A DNA stretch of 64,000 nucleotides from Stutzerimonas sp. S1 (GCF_025966695.1 NZ_JAOEIY010000003.1:461011-525010); one strand, 5' to 3'. Counted from the first letter of the stretch, positions 15,925-25,127 are shown. Notes: generated by a model not told the origin, from the letters alone. Translations and numbers: made by a program.

Positions 15925-16677
15925 TCATACTTCTCTATGACCCACGGTTGACAGCCAATCCTGATCAGTCGCGCACAGCTCTTCTTGCGCCGATCCGAAA
16001 TCCCACGTCGACCCCTTCATCCGTATGGCCTGTTCGGCCCGTTCGGGTTGCTGGCTATAGCAAAGGCCGCTCGGGGCTGCATGTATCTGCCTGTCTAGGT
16101 CAAGTTCTCTTCCCAACGAGATGAGCGTACAGCGGCGCAGAATTAAAGCAGCCTCCGCTTCCTCTTGCGATAACGTTTGCAATGCCCAGCGGGCCATTCC
16201 CTCGCGCAGATTGACTCCGGAATAAGTGTTGGGAGCCTCGATAAGCGGACCATTAACGGACCATTCAAGTTTCCAGTCCTGATCTCGCGTCAATCTCGCG
16301 ATTGTTCGATTGTCGACCCGACCAGGAATCTCGATATCGTAACGACGTCGCCGACTCTGACGGGCAGCTGCGGCAATCGCCAGTCCCGCGAGATCGAGTA
16401 GATGCGTGCACTGGTGCTTTGCGTCCGTCTGGCGTGTTACCGAATGCGAGACCCGGCTGAGCTGCATGCCGACCAGATGCACAAGGGGCTCGCTTGCCTG
16501 CAGGCAAGCGGTGTAGGGGTACCGTATCGCTTCGCCACCGACTGCGATGAGTGCGCCAGCTTGGTATTTTGCCCAAACGCGAAAGTGGTGAAAGTCATCT
16601 TCGAGAGCCGCGCGAACTTCACCTTCGCCGTGTTCTTCGCAGGTCGCTATGTCCACTCGGCGGCGAAACGTACTCAT
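15925..16677 (-). CDS. DUF2889-family protein
   Basis: A 250-residue cytosolic protein recognisable as DUF2889 from the EDDFHHFRV motif (about residues 27-35) and the RYPYTACLQA motif (about 53-62). The family has no established function, but members recur in aromatic and steroid degradation clusters. The start at 16677 is preferred over the longer frame because of AAGGA upstream. It ends 48 bp from ditA2, convergently, and is divergent from the SDR ditI. That shared promoter region carries a dit element at 16733, which ties it to the regulon. Confidence 0.75.
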   Translation of the reverse strand: MSTFRRRVDIATCEEHGEGEVRAALEDDFHHFRVWAKYQAGALIAVGGEAIRYPYTACLQASEPLVHLVGMQLSRVSHSVTRQTDAKHQCTHLLDLAGLAIAAAARQSRRRRYDIEIPGRVDNRTIARLTRDQDWKLEWSVNGPLIEAPNTYSGVNLREGMARWALQTLSQEEAEAALILRRCTLISLGRELDLDRQIHAAPSGLCYSQQPERAEQAIRMKGSTWDFGSAQEELCATDQDWLSTVGHREV

Positions 16678-16732
16678 CTTGTGATCCTTTTTTGCTGAAC
16701 AATGCCCGAGGATGCGGACAAGAGTATATTTG

Positions 16733-16753
16733 GACACTATAGTGAAAAATGTC
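16733..16753 (+). promoter_or_regulatory. dit ACA-N13-TGT element, ditI/DUF2889 divergent promoter
   Basis: ACA at 16734-16736, 13 bases ending in GTGAAAAA, TGTC at 16750-16753, with the perfect decamer CACTATAGTG at 16735-16744 inside. It ends 27 bases before ditI and 56 bases before the DUF2889 start. Confidence 0.55.
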
Positions 16754-16779
16754 TACTTAACAACAAGAAAGGAGGGGCT

Positions 16780-17580
16780 ATGAAACTGCTACAAGAGCGT
16801 GTGGCGCTTATTACTGGTTCGGGCGGCGGTATAGGTCGAGGTGTCGCGTTGAGCTTCGCCAAGGCGGGCGCTGCGGTGGTAGTTGCAGAGCTGGACGAAC
16901 AAAGTGGTACAGCTGTTGCGCAAGAGCTGAAAGCGTTGGGGGGCAGGGCCCTCTTTGTGAAGACTGATGTTTCCAGTAAGGAAGACATCGAGGCGGCCAT
17001 TCAGGCTGCCGTGGATGAATTCGGTGGGCTCGATGTCCTGGTGAACAACGCCTTCGCGCCTACGCCCAACGTCCTGCTTGAAGATAAGACCGATGAGATG
17101 CTGGCCCAAACGCTTAACTCCACGGTATGGGCGGCCTGGTGGGCGATGAAGGCTGCGCTGCCTCATATGAAGGCACGCGGCGGTGGAAAGATAGTCAACT
17201 TCTACTCCATCGACACCGAGATCGGTGCGTGGCTGCATGGCGATTACAACACCGCTAAATCAGCCATTGTCGGCCTGACCCGCAGCGCTGCCTCGGAGTG
17301 GGGGCGGTTCAACATTTGCGTTAATGCCGTAGCGCCCACAGCCATGGGCGCTACTTTTCACAAGCTGGCGGCGGAAAACCCGGGGTTCGCGGAAATGTCG
17401 GCCTCAATGCGGCCATTGGGACGCTGTGGCGATCCGGAGGAGGACATCGGCCCGGTAGTCGTATTTCTGGCATCGGAGATGTCGCGTTTCATTACTGGCG
17501 AGACCATTCACGTGGATGGCGGCCTGCACTTGCCGGGCTACAACTCACGCCCTAAAGACGTTCCAGTTCGGGAGTACTGA
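16780..17580 (+). CDS. ditI: SDR-family oxidoreductase
   Basis: A 266-residue short-chain dehydrogenase with a complete active site: TGSGGGIG at residues 12-19, Asn90 region NNAF, Ser143, Tyr156 and Lys160. The start is fixed by a strong AAAGGAGG. It is monocistronic, flanked by a divergent DUF2889 gene and a convergent CoA ligase. It is one of three SDRs in the cluster and the only one with an unaltered Ser-Tyr-Lys triad. The substrate is unknown. Confidence 0.82.
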   Translation: MKLLQERVALITGSGGGIGRGVALSFAKAGAAVVVAELDEQSGTAVAQELKALGGRALFVKTDVSSKEDIEAAIQAAVDEFGGLDVLVNNAFAPTPNVLLEDKTDEMLAQTLNSTVWAAWWAMKAALPHMKARGGGKIVNFYSIDTEIGAWLHGDYNTAKSAIVGLTRSAASEWGRFNICVNAVAPTAMGATFHKLAAENPGFAEMSASMRPLGRCGDPEEDIGPVVVFLASEMSRFITGETIHVDGGLHLPGYNSRPKDVPVREY

Positions 17581-17586
17581 AACAAT

Positions 17587-17614
17587 TGTGGGCGCAGCTC
17601 TCGCTGCCCCCACA
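17587..17614 (+). terminator. stem-loop after ditI
   Basis: TGTGGGCGCAGC and GCTGCCCCCACA form a 12-bp stem with one mismatch and a TCTC loop. No clear T-tract follows. It lies between the convergent ditI and ditJ genes. Confidence 0.5.
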
Positions 17615-17691
17615 TGCCATTCCCATTCCTTAGCCCGCCCCGGTTGCTTTGCGAGGCGGGAAAGGGCTGTGCTCAGCCCCTCGCAGCAGTC

Positions 17692-19323
17692 CTAGCGTTT
17701 ATCGACCTTGATATCCGTGTCTTCCCAGTCCCAGGTCGAGGCTGTTTTACCTTCGTCCCGAAGGAGGTATTTCAACACTCGCCCCTGGGGATTTTTCGGC
17801 AGTGTCTCGCGGAATTCGATGTACCGTGGCAGCGCGTAGTAAGGCACCGAGTCGGTAGCCCACCTGAATAGCTCCTCTGGCTGAAGTGTCGCGCCATCGT
17901 GCAATACCGCGGTGACCTTTACGTCATCTTCACCTTTGTCCGACGGAACGGCGTGTACCGCAACTTCGGAAATGTCCGGGTGCACGGCGAAGGCGGCCTC
18001 CATCTCGAAGCTGGAAATGTTCTCGCCACGCCTGCGCAGGTAGTCCTTTTTCCGGTCGACGAAATAGAAGAAGCCGTCGTCATCGAACTTGCCGATGTCG
18101 CCCGTGTGGAACCACATGTTGCGCATCAGCTTCAGGGTGTCCTCCGGGCGCTGCCAATAGCCTTGGAACATGATGTCCGGACGCAGCGGGCGTACCACAA
18201 CCTCACCGGACGTGTTCGCCGGTACTTCACGATCTTCATCATCGACAATACGTACATCGAAGTCCGGGATGCGCTTGCCTGACGAGCCAGGCGCCGCATA
18301 TTCGCCACCTGCAAGCGAGGTAATCACGCAGGCCTCGGTGAGACCGTAGCCATTACCGCCTACCAGCTTGGTGCCGAAGCGTTCACGCCATATTTTCTTG
18401 GTCTCCTCAGTATACGGATTGCCGCGAGCCGTATGGATCTGGCCATAACACCGCTTCATCGCGTCGTTTTCAGGCGCCTTTGCCAGCAGCCCGCCCATGC
18501 CACCGAGAATCGAGGCAATGGTGGCACCTGAGCGTTCGACTTCCTGCCAAAAGTTGGAAACGGAGAAGCGCGGCAGTATCGCTGCCCGGGCGCCCACCAG
18601 AATGCTGGCGATAATCGACACGCACAGGGCATTCATATGAAACAGCGGCAGCGGCGTGATGGTTACGTCGTTCTCGTTCGCAGGTCCGGCCCGCAATTGC
18701 AGGCGCGCCAAGTTGCACATGAAGTTGTAGCTGATCATGCAGCCTTTCGATGGTCCCGTGGTTCCCGAGGTGTAGATGAGGCAGGAGAGATCGGATGGCT
18801 GAGGCTTGGTTTCGAAAGGCGTTTCGTCATGGCCGCGGAACTCATCCAGCGAAGCGACCGAAATGGCGCATTCAGGAAGCGATTCCAGCTGGCCACGGTA
18901 AAGAATGCTCTGCACCTCAGACAATTTCGATGCAAGCGGCACTATACGATCCAGATAGGCCGCCTCGCAGATCACCACCTTGGTATTGGTGTCGGCTATC
19001 TGGTGGCGCAAAAACTCGCCCTTCAAGGCGGTATTGATCGGCACGCTAACGGCGCGAAGCTTGTTGATCGCGAGCCATGTCACGACGGCGTCGATGTTGT
19101 TGTTCAGCATCGTCAGTACCGTTTCGCCTGCCTGCACACCCAACGAAGCCAGTGAATGAGCCATTTTGGTGGAAAGTAGATCAGTTTCTCTGTATGTGTA
19201 TAACTCACCACTAAAATCAAGCAGAACCTTGTCTGGATGCCGCGCCACAGCGCGCTCAAGCGCTGCGATAACAGTGTCTCTTTCGCCTACTGCCCAGGTG
19301 TCTGAATTTCCCGTGCCGCTCAT
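17692..19323 (-). CDS. ditJ: AMP-forming acyl-CoA ligase
   Basis: A 543-residue ANL-superfamily ligase that activates a carboxylate to its CoA thioester through an acyl-adenylate. The P-loop motif YTSGTTGPSKG is at residues 184-194, and the C-terminal lysine motif is in LPKNPQGRVLK. AAGGAG lies before the ATG at 19323; the open frame extends upstream but without a better start. The likely substrate is a diterpenoid acid or a ring-opened acid that then enters the beta-oxidation genes downstream. It is divergent from ditK. Confidence 0.9.
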   Translation of the reverse strand: MSGTGNSDTWAVGERDTVIAALERAVARHPDKVLLDFSGELYTYRETDLLSTKMAHSLASLGVQAGETVLTMLNNNIDAVVTWLAINKLRAVSVPINTALKGEFLRHQIADTNTKVVICEAAYLDRIVPLASKLSEVQSILYRGQLESLPECAISVASLDEFRGHDETPFETKPQPSDLSCLIYTSGTTGPSKGCMISYNFMCNLARLQLRAGPANENDVTITPLPLFHMNALCVSIIASILVGARAAILPRFSVSNFWQEVERSGATIASILGGMGGLLAKAPENDAMKRCYGQIHTARGNPYTEETKKIWRERFGTKLVGGNGYGLTEACVITSLAGGEYAAPGSSGKRIPDFDVRIVDDEDREVPANTSGEVVVRPLRPDIMFQGYWQRPEDTLKLMRNMWFHTGDIGKFDDDGFFYFVDRKKDYLRRRGENISSFEMEAAFAVHPDISEVAVHAVPSDKGEDDVKVTAVLHDGATLQPEELFRWATDSVPYYALPRYIEFRETLPKNPQGRVLKYLLRDEGKTASTWDWEDTDIKVDKR

Positions 19324-19504
19324 GGCTCTTCTCCTTGTGGGGCGCCGCCAGTCGCTGGATCGCCCGATGTTATTTTGAAGGGAGAATTCGATTCTAAATA
19401 CAAATTCACAGAATGTCTTTAGGCAAAAGTTGAACAAATCTAGATTATGTTGCCTATTCATATGCTAGTGTTGCGTATCTTTCTTGTTATGAGCCCGTGC
19501 ACCC

Positions 19505-20233
19505 ATGCCAAAGCGCGCAAATCAGCTTGCTGAAGCAGCGTCACCTCCGTCGAAAAAGAAGGCCGCACCCCGTGTGAAACCTGTGAGTACCGTCAAGAAA
19601 ACCGTTCGTCAGGGCATTGGCGTTTCATCTTCTGGCGCCAAGGTAAAACCCAACCGCCGGTCGGAAGAGACAATCTCCAATATCCTCGCGGCCACCGAAG
19701 AAGTAGTGCTGCGATCAGGTGCTGATCGCATTTCGATCCTTGACGTGTGCCAGGTCGCCGGTGTTTCCCGTGGGACGTTCTATCGATACTTCTCGTCGCA
19801 AGACGACCTGCTCGATACCTTCTCTAGACACAAGCGCGACAGTTTCCATACATCGCTGACCCAGGCGTTGGGAGATATCGCCGATCCGGATGCGCGGCTC
19901 AACGCGCTTATCGTCTATTTGGACAATTACCTCGAGCAAAGTCGCGCGCAGCGCCTGCTGACGGTCGCGCCTGAATATGCGCTGGGGTTCTTCCGCCGAA
20001 TTTTCCATGACTCCATTGTCCGCTTCCAGGATGTGCTCGATATTGTTTTCGACCAGTGGGACGAACGTCTTGGCGTCAGGCTTGATCGCGAATTGATCAG
20101 TGAGTTGATCATTCGTTATGTGATGAGCGAAACGCTGGTGTCTGAATCGGCTAACCGTCGCATGCTTCCTGTTCGTGTGAGGAAGCTGATTGCAGCGCTG
20201 ACGGTCGGGTCGACTTCACGCTCGCGCCGCTAG
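19505..20233 (+). CDS. ditK: TetR-family regulator with a long basic N-terminal extension
   Basis: 242 residues. After about 50 disordered residues rich in Lys, Arg, Pro and Ser (KKKAAPRVKPVSTVKK), a TetR helix-turn-helix runs from about 54 to 100 (VCQVAGVSRGTFYRYF). A ligand-binding helical domain follows. It is divergent from the CoA ligase and followed by a strong terminator, so it is transcribed alone. It is the only TetR gene inside the dit region and therefore one of two candidates, with DitR, for binding the shared promoter elements. Confidence 0.87.
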   Translation: MPKRANQLAEAASPPSKKKAAPRVKPVSTVKKTVRQGIGVSSSGAKVKPNRRSEETISNILAATEEVVLRSGADRISILDVCQVAGVSRGTFYRYFSSQDDLLDTFSRHKRDSFHTSLTQALGDIADPDARLNALIVYLDNYLEQSRAQRLLTVAPEYALGFFRRIFHDSIVRFQDVLDIVFDQWDERLGVRLDRELISELIIRYVMSETLVSESANRRMLPVRVRKLIAALTVGSTSRSRR

Positions 20234-20254
20234 TTCCTCCATCCCGCCTCACCT

Positions 20255-20291
20255 AAAACAGAGCTCTCCTTCCGAGAGCTCTGTTTTTTTT
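20255..20291 (+). terminator. strong rho-independent terminator after ditK
   Basis: A 14-bp perfect stem (AAAACAGAGCTCTC / GAGAGCTCTGTTTT) with a CTTCC loop running into eight T residues. Confidence 0.9.
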
Positions 20292-20574
20292 GCGCACCAT
20301 TTTTGCAGCCAGCATGCGAATGGAGCCGCAATGCCGGCGAATTCACACGTTTCTGTAGGTGATGGCTTCAGGTATGAGCCGCTCTAGAGCAGTGCTTTCG
20401 GTGTGTTTGTGAAAATAAATTGAACAGTTTTTTGATTTATGAGCAGATTAATTTTATGCTCTGCTAATGGGGCTTGAGGACTGCCGTTCACGGACAGTTG
20501 ACCCCGGTTATACGGCGCAGCTGCACTGCGCTATACATAATTTCAAAAAGTGACAATTTCTGAGGTAACCGGAC
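20292..20574. other. intergenic region upstream of the amidohydrolase operon
   Basis: About 280 bp without a gene. It holds the dit element at 20534 and an AT-rich stretch at about 20410-20460. Nothing else is recognisable. Confidence 0.5.
20534..20554 (+). promoter_or_regulatory. dit ACA-N13-TGT element, amidohydrolase operon promoter
   Basis: ACA at 20535-20537, 13 bases ending in TTTCAAAAAG, then TGAC (one mismatch to TGTC). It ends 20 bases before the ATG of the amidohydrolase. Confidence 0.55.
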
Positions 20575-21651
20575 ATGCTTATCGATCTTCACGCCCACGC
20601 GCCACACCCTGACTACTATGACCAGCATCCCCATTGGGGGCCGGCTTTTGAGTCGCAGCCCGATGGCGACATCAAATTGCGTGTCGGTGAGTGGATTCTT
20701 TCTCTAGGCGCACCAGAGCGTAAGAGAGCTTTGCGCGAGGCCCATGCCCGGGGCGAGACCTTGAACGTCGAGGAATACATGGCCAAATGGCGCGACCCGA
20801 GCAACCGTCTCGCCGCTATGGACGCGGCGGGGCAGGATGCTCAGGTTCTGTCCGTTCCAAGTCATTGCTACATGTATTGGACCGAAGCTGAATTCGCGGT
20901 CCCGTTCGCTCGCAAGGTCAACGATGTGATGGCTGAGTATTGCTCGGCAGCGCCCAATCGGCTGATGTTCTGGGCGCACGCACCGTTGAACGTTCCCCTT
21001 GAAGCAGCCAAGGAAATCCGCCGCGCCTGCAACGAGTTGGGAGCGAAAGGCCTGAGCGCCGGTGGCTCGAACTTCGGTGGGCTGGAATATGACTCGCCAG
21101 AGCTGGACCCGGTTTGGGAAGCGTTGTGCGAAGTTGACCTGCCGATTTTCGTTCACGGCTACAACCAGTCCGTGACCTGGGGCAAGGACGCCAATACCGA
21201 TCGGTATGAAACGACCGCGATCGTCGGTATGAATTACGACGAAACCAAATGCCTGTGGTATCTCATTAACGGCGGAGTGCTCGATCGCTTCCCGAATCTG
21301 AAGATCTACATCACCCACGGTGGTGGCTTCGTTCCTTATCAGCTCGGTCGGCTTGCCCAGACCAACCCGAACCTCGACGTTTTTCACAACAAAAAGCCCT
21401 TTCTCGACTATCTGCCGAACTTCTATTTCGACGTGGAGCTTCACGAGCTTCCCATGCGTCAGGCCATGGTCGATGTGATCGGCGCGGATCGGGTGCTTTA
21501 TGGATCGAACTTCGGTGGCAGCGACGCAGTCCGCCACGACCTGACCGAGGGGCTGCGCCTATCGGACGAAGACCTGCAGAAAATCCGCTGGAAGAACGCG
21601 TGCGAATTGCTGCGCCTTGATCCCGCTAAAGTCGGGAAGGTTGGTGTCTGA
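20575..21651 (+). CDS. amidohydrolase-related (ACMSD-like) metal-dependent hydrolase or decarboxylase
   Basis: 358 residues of the amidohydrolase-2 TIM-barrel family. Metal ligands His6 and His8 (DLHAH), His194 (FVHGYN) and His248 (YITHGGG) are present. The last conserved aspartate of the family, usually in a GSD motif, is Asn312 (YGSNFGG), so the metal site may be atypical. The family includes decarboxylases and C-C hydrolases; a decarboxylation or hydrolysis of a ring-cleavage product is plausible. It is the first gene of a five-gene run, probably ditL by position, and its stop overlaps the next start. Confidence 0.82.
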   Translation: MLIDLHAHAPHPDYYDQHPHWGPAFESQPDGDIKLRVGEWILSLGAPERKRALREAHARGETLNVEEYMAKWRDPSNRLAAMDAAGQDAQVLSVPSHCYMYWTEAEFAVPFARKVNDVMAEYCSAAPNRLMFWAHAPLNVPLEAAKEIRRACNELGAKGLSAGGSNFGGLEYDSPELDPVWEALCEVDLPIFVHGYNQSVTWGKDANTDRYETTAIVGMNYDETKCLWYLINGGVLDRFPNLKIYITHGGGFVPYQLGRLAQTNPNLDVFHNKKPFLDYLPNFYFDVELHELPMRQAMVDVIGADRVLYGSNFGGSDAVRHDLTEGLRLSDEDLQKIRWKNACELLRLDPAKVGKVGV

Positions 21652-22505
21652 TGAAGCTGGCGCGTTGTTCCCACAATGAGGGAGAACCCTTTTGGGCGAT
21701 CGTCGATATCCAACAGGACGAAGTCACTCCCATTGTCGGCCCGTTCTCCGAGTGGGCTCCTGCCATCGCCCAAGGCAAGGGAGTCAGTGCGTTGCGTTTG
21801 CTGGGGCGGCCAGCGCCGCTTTCCCAGGTTCGCTTGTTACCGCCGATCGAGCCCGTTAATCGAGTGGTTGTCGCTGGGGCGAATTACACCAAGCACCTCG
21901 CCGAGGATTTTGGTCTCAGCGCGCCGGTACAGCCCGTGGCCTTCCTCAAGGCCTACGGTGCACTCATTGGAGCCCACGATCCGATTCGCTTTCCGCCGCT
22001 GACCGAAAAGCTCGATCACGAGGTCGAGCTGGTGGCAGTCATTGGCAGCAGCGAAATCGACCTGGCTGATCCCTTGGGTTGCGTCCTGGGGTATACCGTT
22101 GGCAATGATGTAAGTGCCCGCGACCTGCAGCTTAGCGGGCCGCCGGGGATCGGAATGGATCTGTTCGCCGCCAAAAGCCAGGACAAGACCACCGGACTTG
22201 GTCCATGGATCGTTACCAAGGATGAGTTTCCGGCGGGGTCTCCTGCTCTCAGGTTGACTTTGAAAGTAAATGGCGAAACCCGTCAGGACAGCTCTACCAG
22301 CGAAATGACCTGGCATGTTGGTGAGTTGATCAGCTTCGTCCAGCAGCGCTCCAGCTTTGCTTGCGGTGACGTGTTGTTCACGGGGTCGCCGGCCGGAGTC
22401 GGGATGGGAACTGGCGTGTATTTAAACCCTGGCGATGTGGTCGAGGCGACCGTGGAAGGTATCGGTACGCTACGTAATGTAGTTGGCGAAAAGCCCAGCG
22501 TCTAA
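21651..22505 (+). CDS. fumarylacetoacetate hydrolase family protein
   Basis: 284 residues, the third FAH-fold enzyme in the cluster. Glu124 and Glu126 (DHEVEL) and Asp153 (VGNDVSARD) form the metal site. It shares one base with the amidohydrolase stop (TGATG), so the two are translationally coupled and may act on consecutive intermediates. It is closer in length and pattern to the protein at 6835 than to the one at 12667. By order it would be ditM. Confidence 0.84.
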   Translation: MKLARCSHNEGEPFWAIVDIQQDEVTPIVGPFSEWAPAIAQGKGVSALRLLGRPAPLSQVRLLPPIEPVNRVVVAGANYTKHLAEDFGLSAPVQPVAFLKAYGALIGAHDPIRFPPLTEKLDHEVELVAVIGSSEIDLADPLGCVLGYTVGNDVSARDLQLSGPPGIGMDLFAAKSQDKTTGLGPWIVTKDEFPAGSPALRLTLKVNGETRQDSSTSEMTWHVGELISFVQQRSSFACGDVLFTGSPAGVGMGTGVYLNPGDVVEATVEGIGTLRNVVGEKPSV

Positions 22506-22521
22506 ATCGAGAGCGAATTAA

Positions 22522-23427
22522 ATGACTAATAAAGAAGACAAAATTGTAGTGGTTGGTGCCGGCTTGATGGGTACCGGCATTGCGCATGCATTCGCCAGTT
22601 CAGGATTCGCCACCTTGTTGGTGGACACTAACGCCGAGTCGCTCACCCGTGCCAAAGGCAACATCGAAAACATTCTCAGCACCGGCGTGAAGCTGGGAAA
22701 AATTACCGATGAGATAGCCCAATCATCGCTGGCGAATTTAATTACCTGTGGTGACTTGATTGAGGCGGCGCTTGGTGCCAACTGGCTGGTCGAAACCGTT
22801 TCCGAACAGCTTGCCGTGAAGAAGTCCGTTCTCGGTCAGGCTGCGCCTCTGCTGGCTCCGAACGCGATCATTGCGACCAATACGTCAGCGCTGAGCGTCA
22901 CCGAGATTGCCGCATCGGTACCCGACTTTGCCGACCGGGTCGTTGGCATGCATTTCTTCAATCCAGTGCACAAGATGAAGTTGGTCGAACTGGTGCGCGG
23001 CCTGGCCACCACTGACGAGGTCGTCGTGCGTACCAAGGCCCTGTGCGATGCGATCGGCAAGACTTCGATTACCGTCAACGAGTCGCCCGGCCTTACTACC
23101 AGCCGCATGTCCGCGCTACTTGGTAACGAAGCCATGTACATGCTGCAGGAAGGCACAGCGACGGCCGAAGATATCGACACTGCGCTGCGCATGGGTTTCA
23201 ACCATCCGATGGGGCCGCTGGAACTCGGCGATCTGACAGGTTGGGATACTCGTCTGTCGGTGCTGCGGTACTTGCACCAGACACTGGGAGAGAAGTTCCG
23301 ACCCTGTCCGCTGATCATCAAGATGGTTGCCGCCGGACGTCTGGGTCGCAAGACGGGGCATGGCGTCTATCGTTACGAGGACGGTAATCGAGTGTCGGGC
23401 TCCGGTCTGAAGGCGAGTGCGCTATGA
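22522..23427 (+). CDS. 3-hydroxyacyl-CoA dehydrogenase
   Basis: 301 residues with an N-terminal NAD-binding GAGLMGTGIAHAFASSGF (about 13-30) and the HFFNP active-site segment, characteristic of 3-hydroxybutyryl-CoA-type dehydrogenases. It oxidises an L-3-hydroxyacyl-CoA to the 3-oxoacyl-CoA. The stop overlaps the thiolase start by four bases, giving the last two steps of a beta-oxidation cycle in one coupled pair. By order it would be ditN. Confidence 0.9.
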   Translation: MTNKEDKIVVVGAGLMGTGIAHAFASSGFATLLVDTNAESLTRAKGNIENILSTGVKLGKITDEIAQSSLANLITCGDLIEAALGANWLVETVSEQLAVKKSVLGQAAPLLAPNAIIATNTSALSVTEIAASVPDFADRVVGMHFFNPVHKMKLVELVRGLATTDEVVVRTKALCDAIGKTSITVNESPGLTTSRMSALLGNEAMYMLQEGTATAEDIDTALRMGFNHPMGPLELGDLTGWDTRLSVLRYLHQTLGEKFRPCPLIIKMVAAGRLGRKTGHGVYRYEDGNRVSGSGLKASAL

Positions 23428-24599
23428 AAGACATCGTAATTGTTGATGCGGTGCGGACACCGGTCGGTCGTTTCCGTGGAAGTCTTGCGGGCGTGCGAGC
23501 CGACCATCTGGGTTCGCTGGTCATCGGCAAGCTGCTCGAGCGTGTCGACCTATCGCCATCGCAGGTCGGCGATGTGATTTTCGGCTGTGTTACGCAGATC
23601 GGTGAGCAGTCAGCAAACATCGCACGCACCGCGCTTCTCGGCGCTGGCTGGCCGGTGACGATTCCGGGGCTGACACTCGACCGCAAGTGTGGCTCGGGCG
23701 AAGCCGCGGTGCATGCCGCGGTAGGCGCTATTGCGTCTGGTATGGCTGATGTCATCGTTGCAGGCGGCGCGGAAAACATGAGCCGCGTGCCCATGGGTAG
23801 CAATCGTGAAATCCACGGCGAAGCCTTTGGTTGGATGGCGGCGGAGCGTTACGAGCTGACAAGCCAGGGCGAGGCTTCCGAGCGGATGGCTGACAAATGG
23901 TCACTCAGTCGCGAAGCGTTGGATGACTACGCTTTCGAAAGTCATCAGCGTGCCGCGAAGGCAGCTGATGCGGGTTATTTCGATAGCCAGATCGTTCCGG
24001 TACCGGTCGAGTCGTTGCGTGAGCGCGCGCTGACCGAACCAGCAGCTGATCTGGCGGCGGACGAAACCATCCGTCGCGATACCTCAAGGGAAAAGCTCTC
24101 GACGCTGAAAACCAGTTTCCGCCCGGAGAATGGACGGATCACGGCAGGTAATTCATCGCAGATATCCGATGGCGCCGCTGCGCTGCTGTTGATGTCCGCG
24201 GACACCGCCAAACAGCTGGGCCTCAAGGCTCGCGCGCGCATCCGCGCCTTCGCGACCGTAGGTGCAGACCCAACGCTGATGTTGACCGGCCCTATCGAGG
24301 CGACCAAAAAGGTGCTGGACAAGGCTGGTTTGTCCATTGATGACATCGACCTTTTTGAGGTCAACGAAGCCTTCGCTTCGGTACCGCTTGCCTGGATGCA
24401 GGAAACCGGTGTGCCGCATGACAAGCTCAACGTCAACGGCGGAGCCATTGCGTTGGGTCACCCGCTGGGTGCCAGTGGCGCGCGGCTGATGACTACGCTG
24501 CTCAATGAACTTGAGCGGCGGGGCGCCCGCTATGGCCTGCAGACGATCTGTTGCGCTGGCGGCCTGGGTACTGCAACGATTATCGAGCGGCTCGACTGA
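23424..24599 (+). CDS. thiolase (acetyl-CoA acyltransferase)
   Basis: A 391-residue thiolase with all catalytic residues: Cys89 (LDRKCGSG), His346 (ALGHPLGASG) and Cys377 (CCAGGLG). It cleaves a 3-oxoacyl-CoA with free CoA. In contrast to ditF it is a genuine thiolase. It is translationally coupled to the 3-hydroxyacyl-CoA dehydrogenase. By order it would be ditO. Confidence 0.92.
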   Translation: MKDIVIVDAVRTPVGRFRGSLAGVRADHLGSLVIGKLLERVDLSPSQVGDVIFGCVTQIGEQSANIARTALLGAGWPVTIPGLTLDRKCGSGEAAVHAAVGAIASGMADVIVAGGAENMSRVPMGSNREIHGEAFGWMAAERYELTSQGEASERMADKWSLSREALDDYAFESHQRAAKAADAGYFDSQIVPVPVESLRERALTEPAADLAADETIRRDTSREKLSTLKTSFRPENGRITAGNSSQISDGAAALLLMSADTAKQLGLKARARIRAFATVGADPTLMLTGPIEATKKVLDKAGLSIDDIDLFEVNEAFASVPLAWMQETGVPHDKLNVNGGAIALGHPLGASGARLMTTLLNELERRGARYGLQTICCAGGLGTATIIERLD

Positions 24600-24623
24600 T
24601 CTTCCGACAGTGAGGTAGCGGTT

Positions 24624-25127
24624 ATGGCGCGCGTGTCTTTCGTTCCGCTGGATGAAATGCCGAAAGAGTTACGTAGCGCCGTTGCGCGCGGCCAGCAAAG
24701 TCGGATGCTGAGCTCGCCCAGACCTGTTCAGGTCTGGGCGCATCGGCCCGGTGCAGCATTAGCCTGGCTTGGTTTGCTGGAAAGCCTGCATCAGGACAGC
24801 CTGCTCGATGAGCGCCTGCGTGAATTGGTGCGCCTGAAAATCGCCAGCATCACCACCTGCCAAGCGTGCCAACTCGCTCGTAAATCCGACCACGTGACGG
24901 AAGATGACATCGCCTGCCTTTCTTCAAATAGCGATCGTTTCGAACCGTCTGAACGAGCTGCTTTGATCTTCGCTGAATTGTTCGCCAGCGATTACATGGC
25001 CATCAGCGACGAACACTATGCGCGTCTCGCCGAGTTCTTCTCCGAGGCTCAAGTGGTCGAGCTGAACATGTACTGCGCGCTGATGCTGGCGGGCGGTCGG
25101 ATGACCTATGTGCAGCAGGCGTATTGA
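24624..25127 (+). CDS. carboxymuconolactone decarboxylase/AhpD-like protein
   Basis: A 167-residue all-helical protein with the CXXC pair Cys79-Cys82 (TTCQACQLARKSDH) of the AhpD/CMD family. Such proteins act as peroxidase partners or on lactone intermediates. It is 24 bp after the thiolase in the same operon. The family is clear; the reaction is not. By order it would be ditP. Confidence 0.8.
   Translation: MARVSFVPLDEMPKELRSAVARGQQSRMLSSPRPVQVWAHRPGAALAWLGLLESLHQDSLLDERLRELVRLKIASITTCQACQLARKSDHVTEDDIACLSSNSDRFEPSERAALIFAELFASDYMAISDEHYARLAEFFSEAQVVELNMYCALMLAGGRMTYVQQAY

Noticed and set aside
19390..19407. Third copy of the ditR palindrome between ditJ and ditK
   Set aside because: Only about 11 of 18 positions agree with the ditR site, too few to list as a feature.
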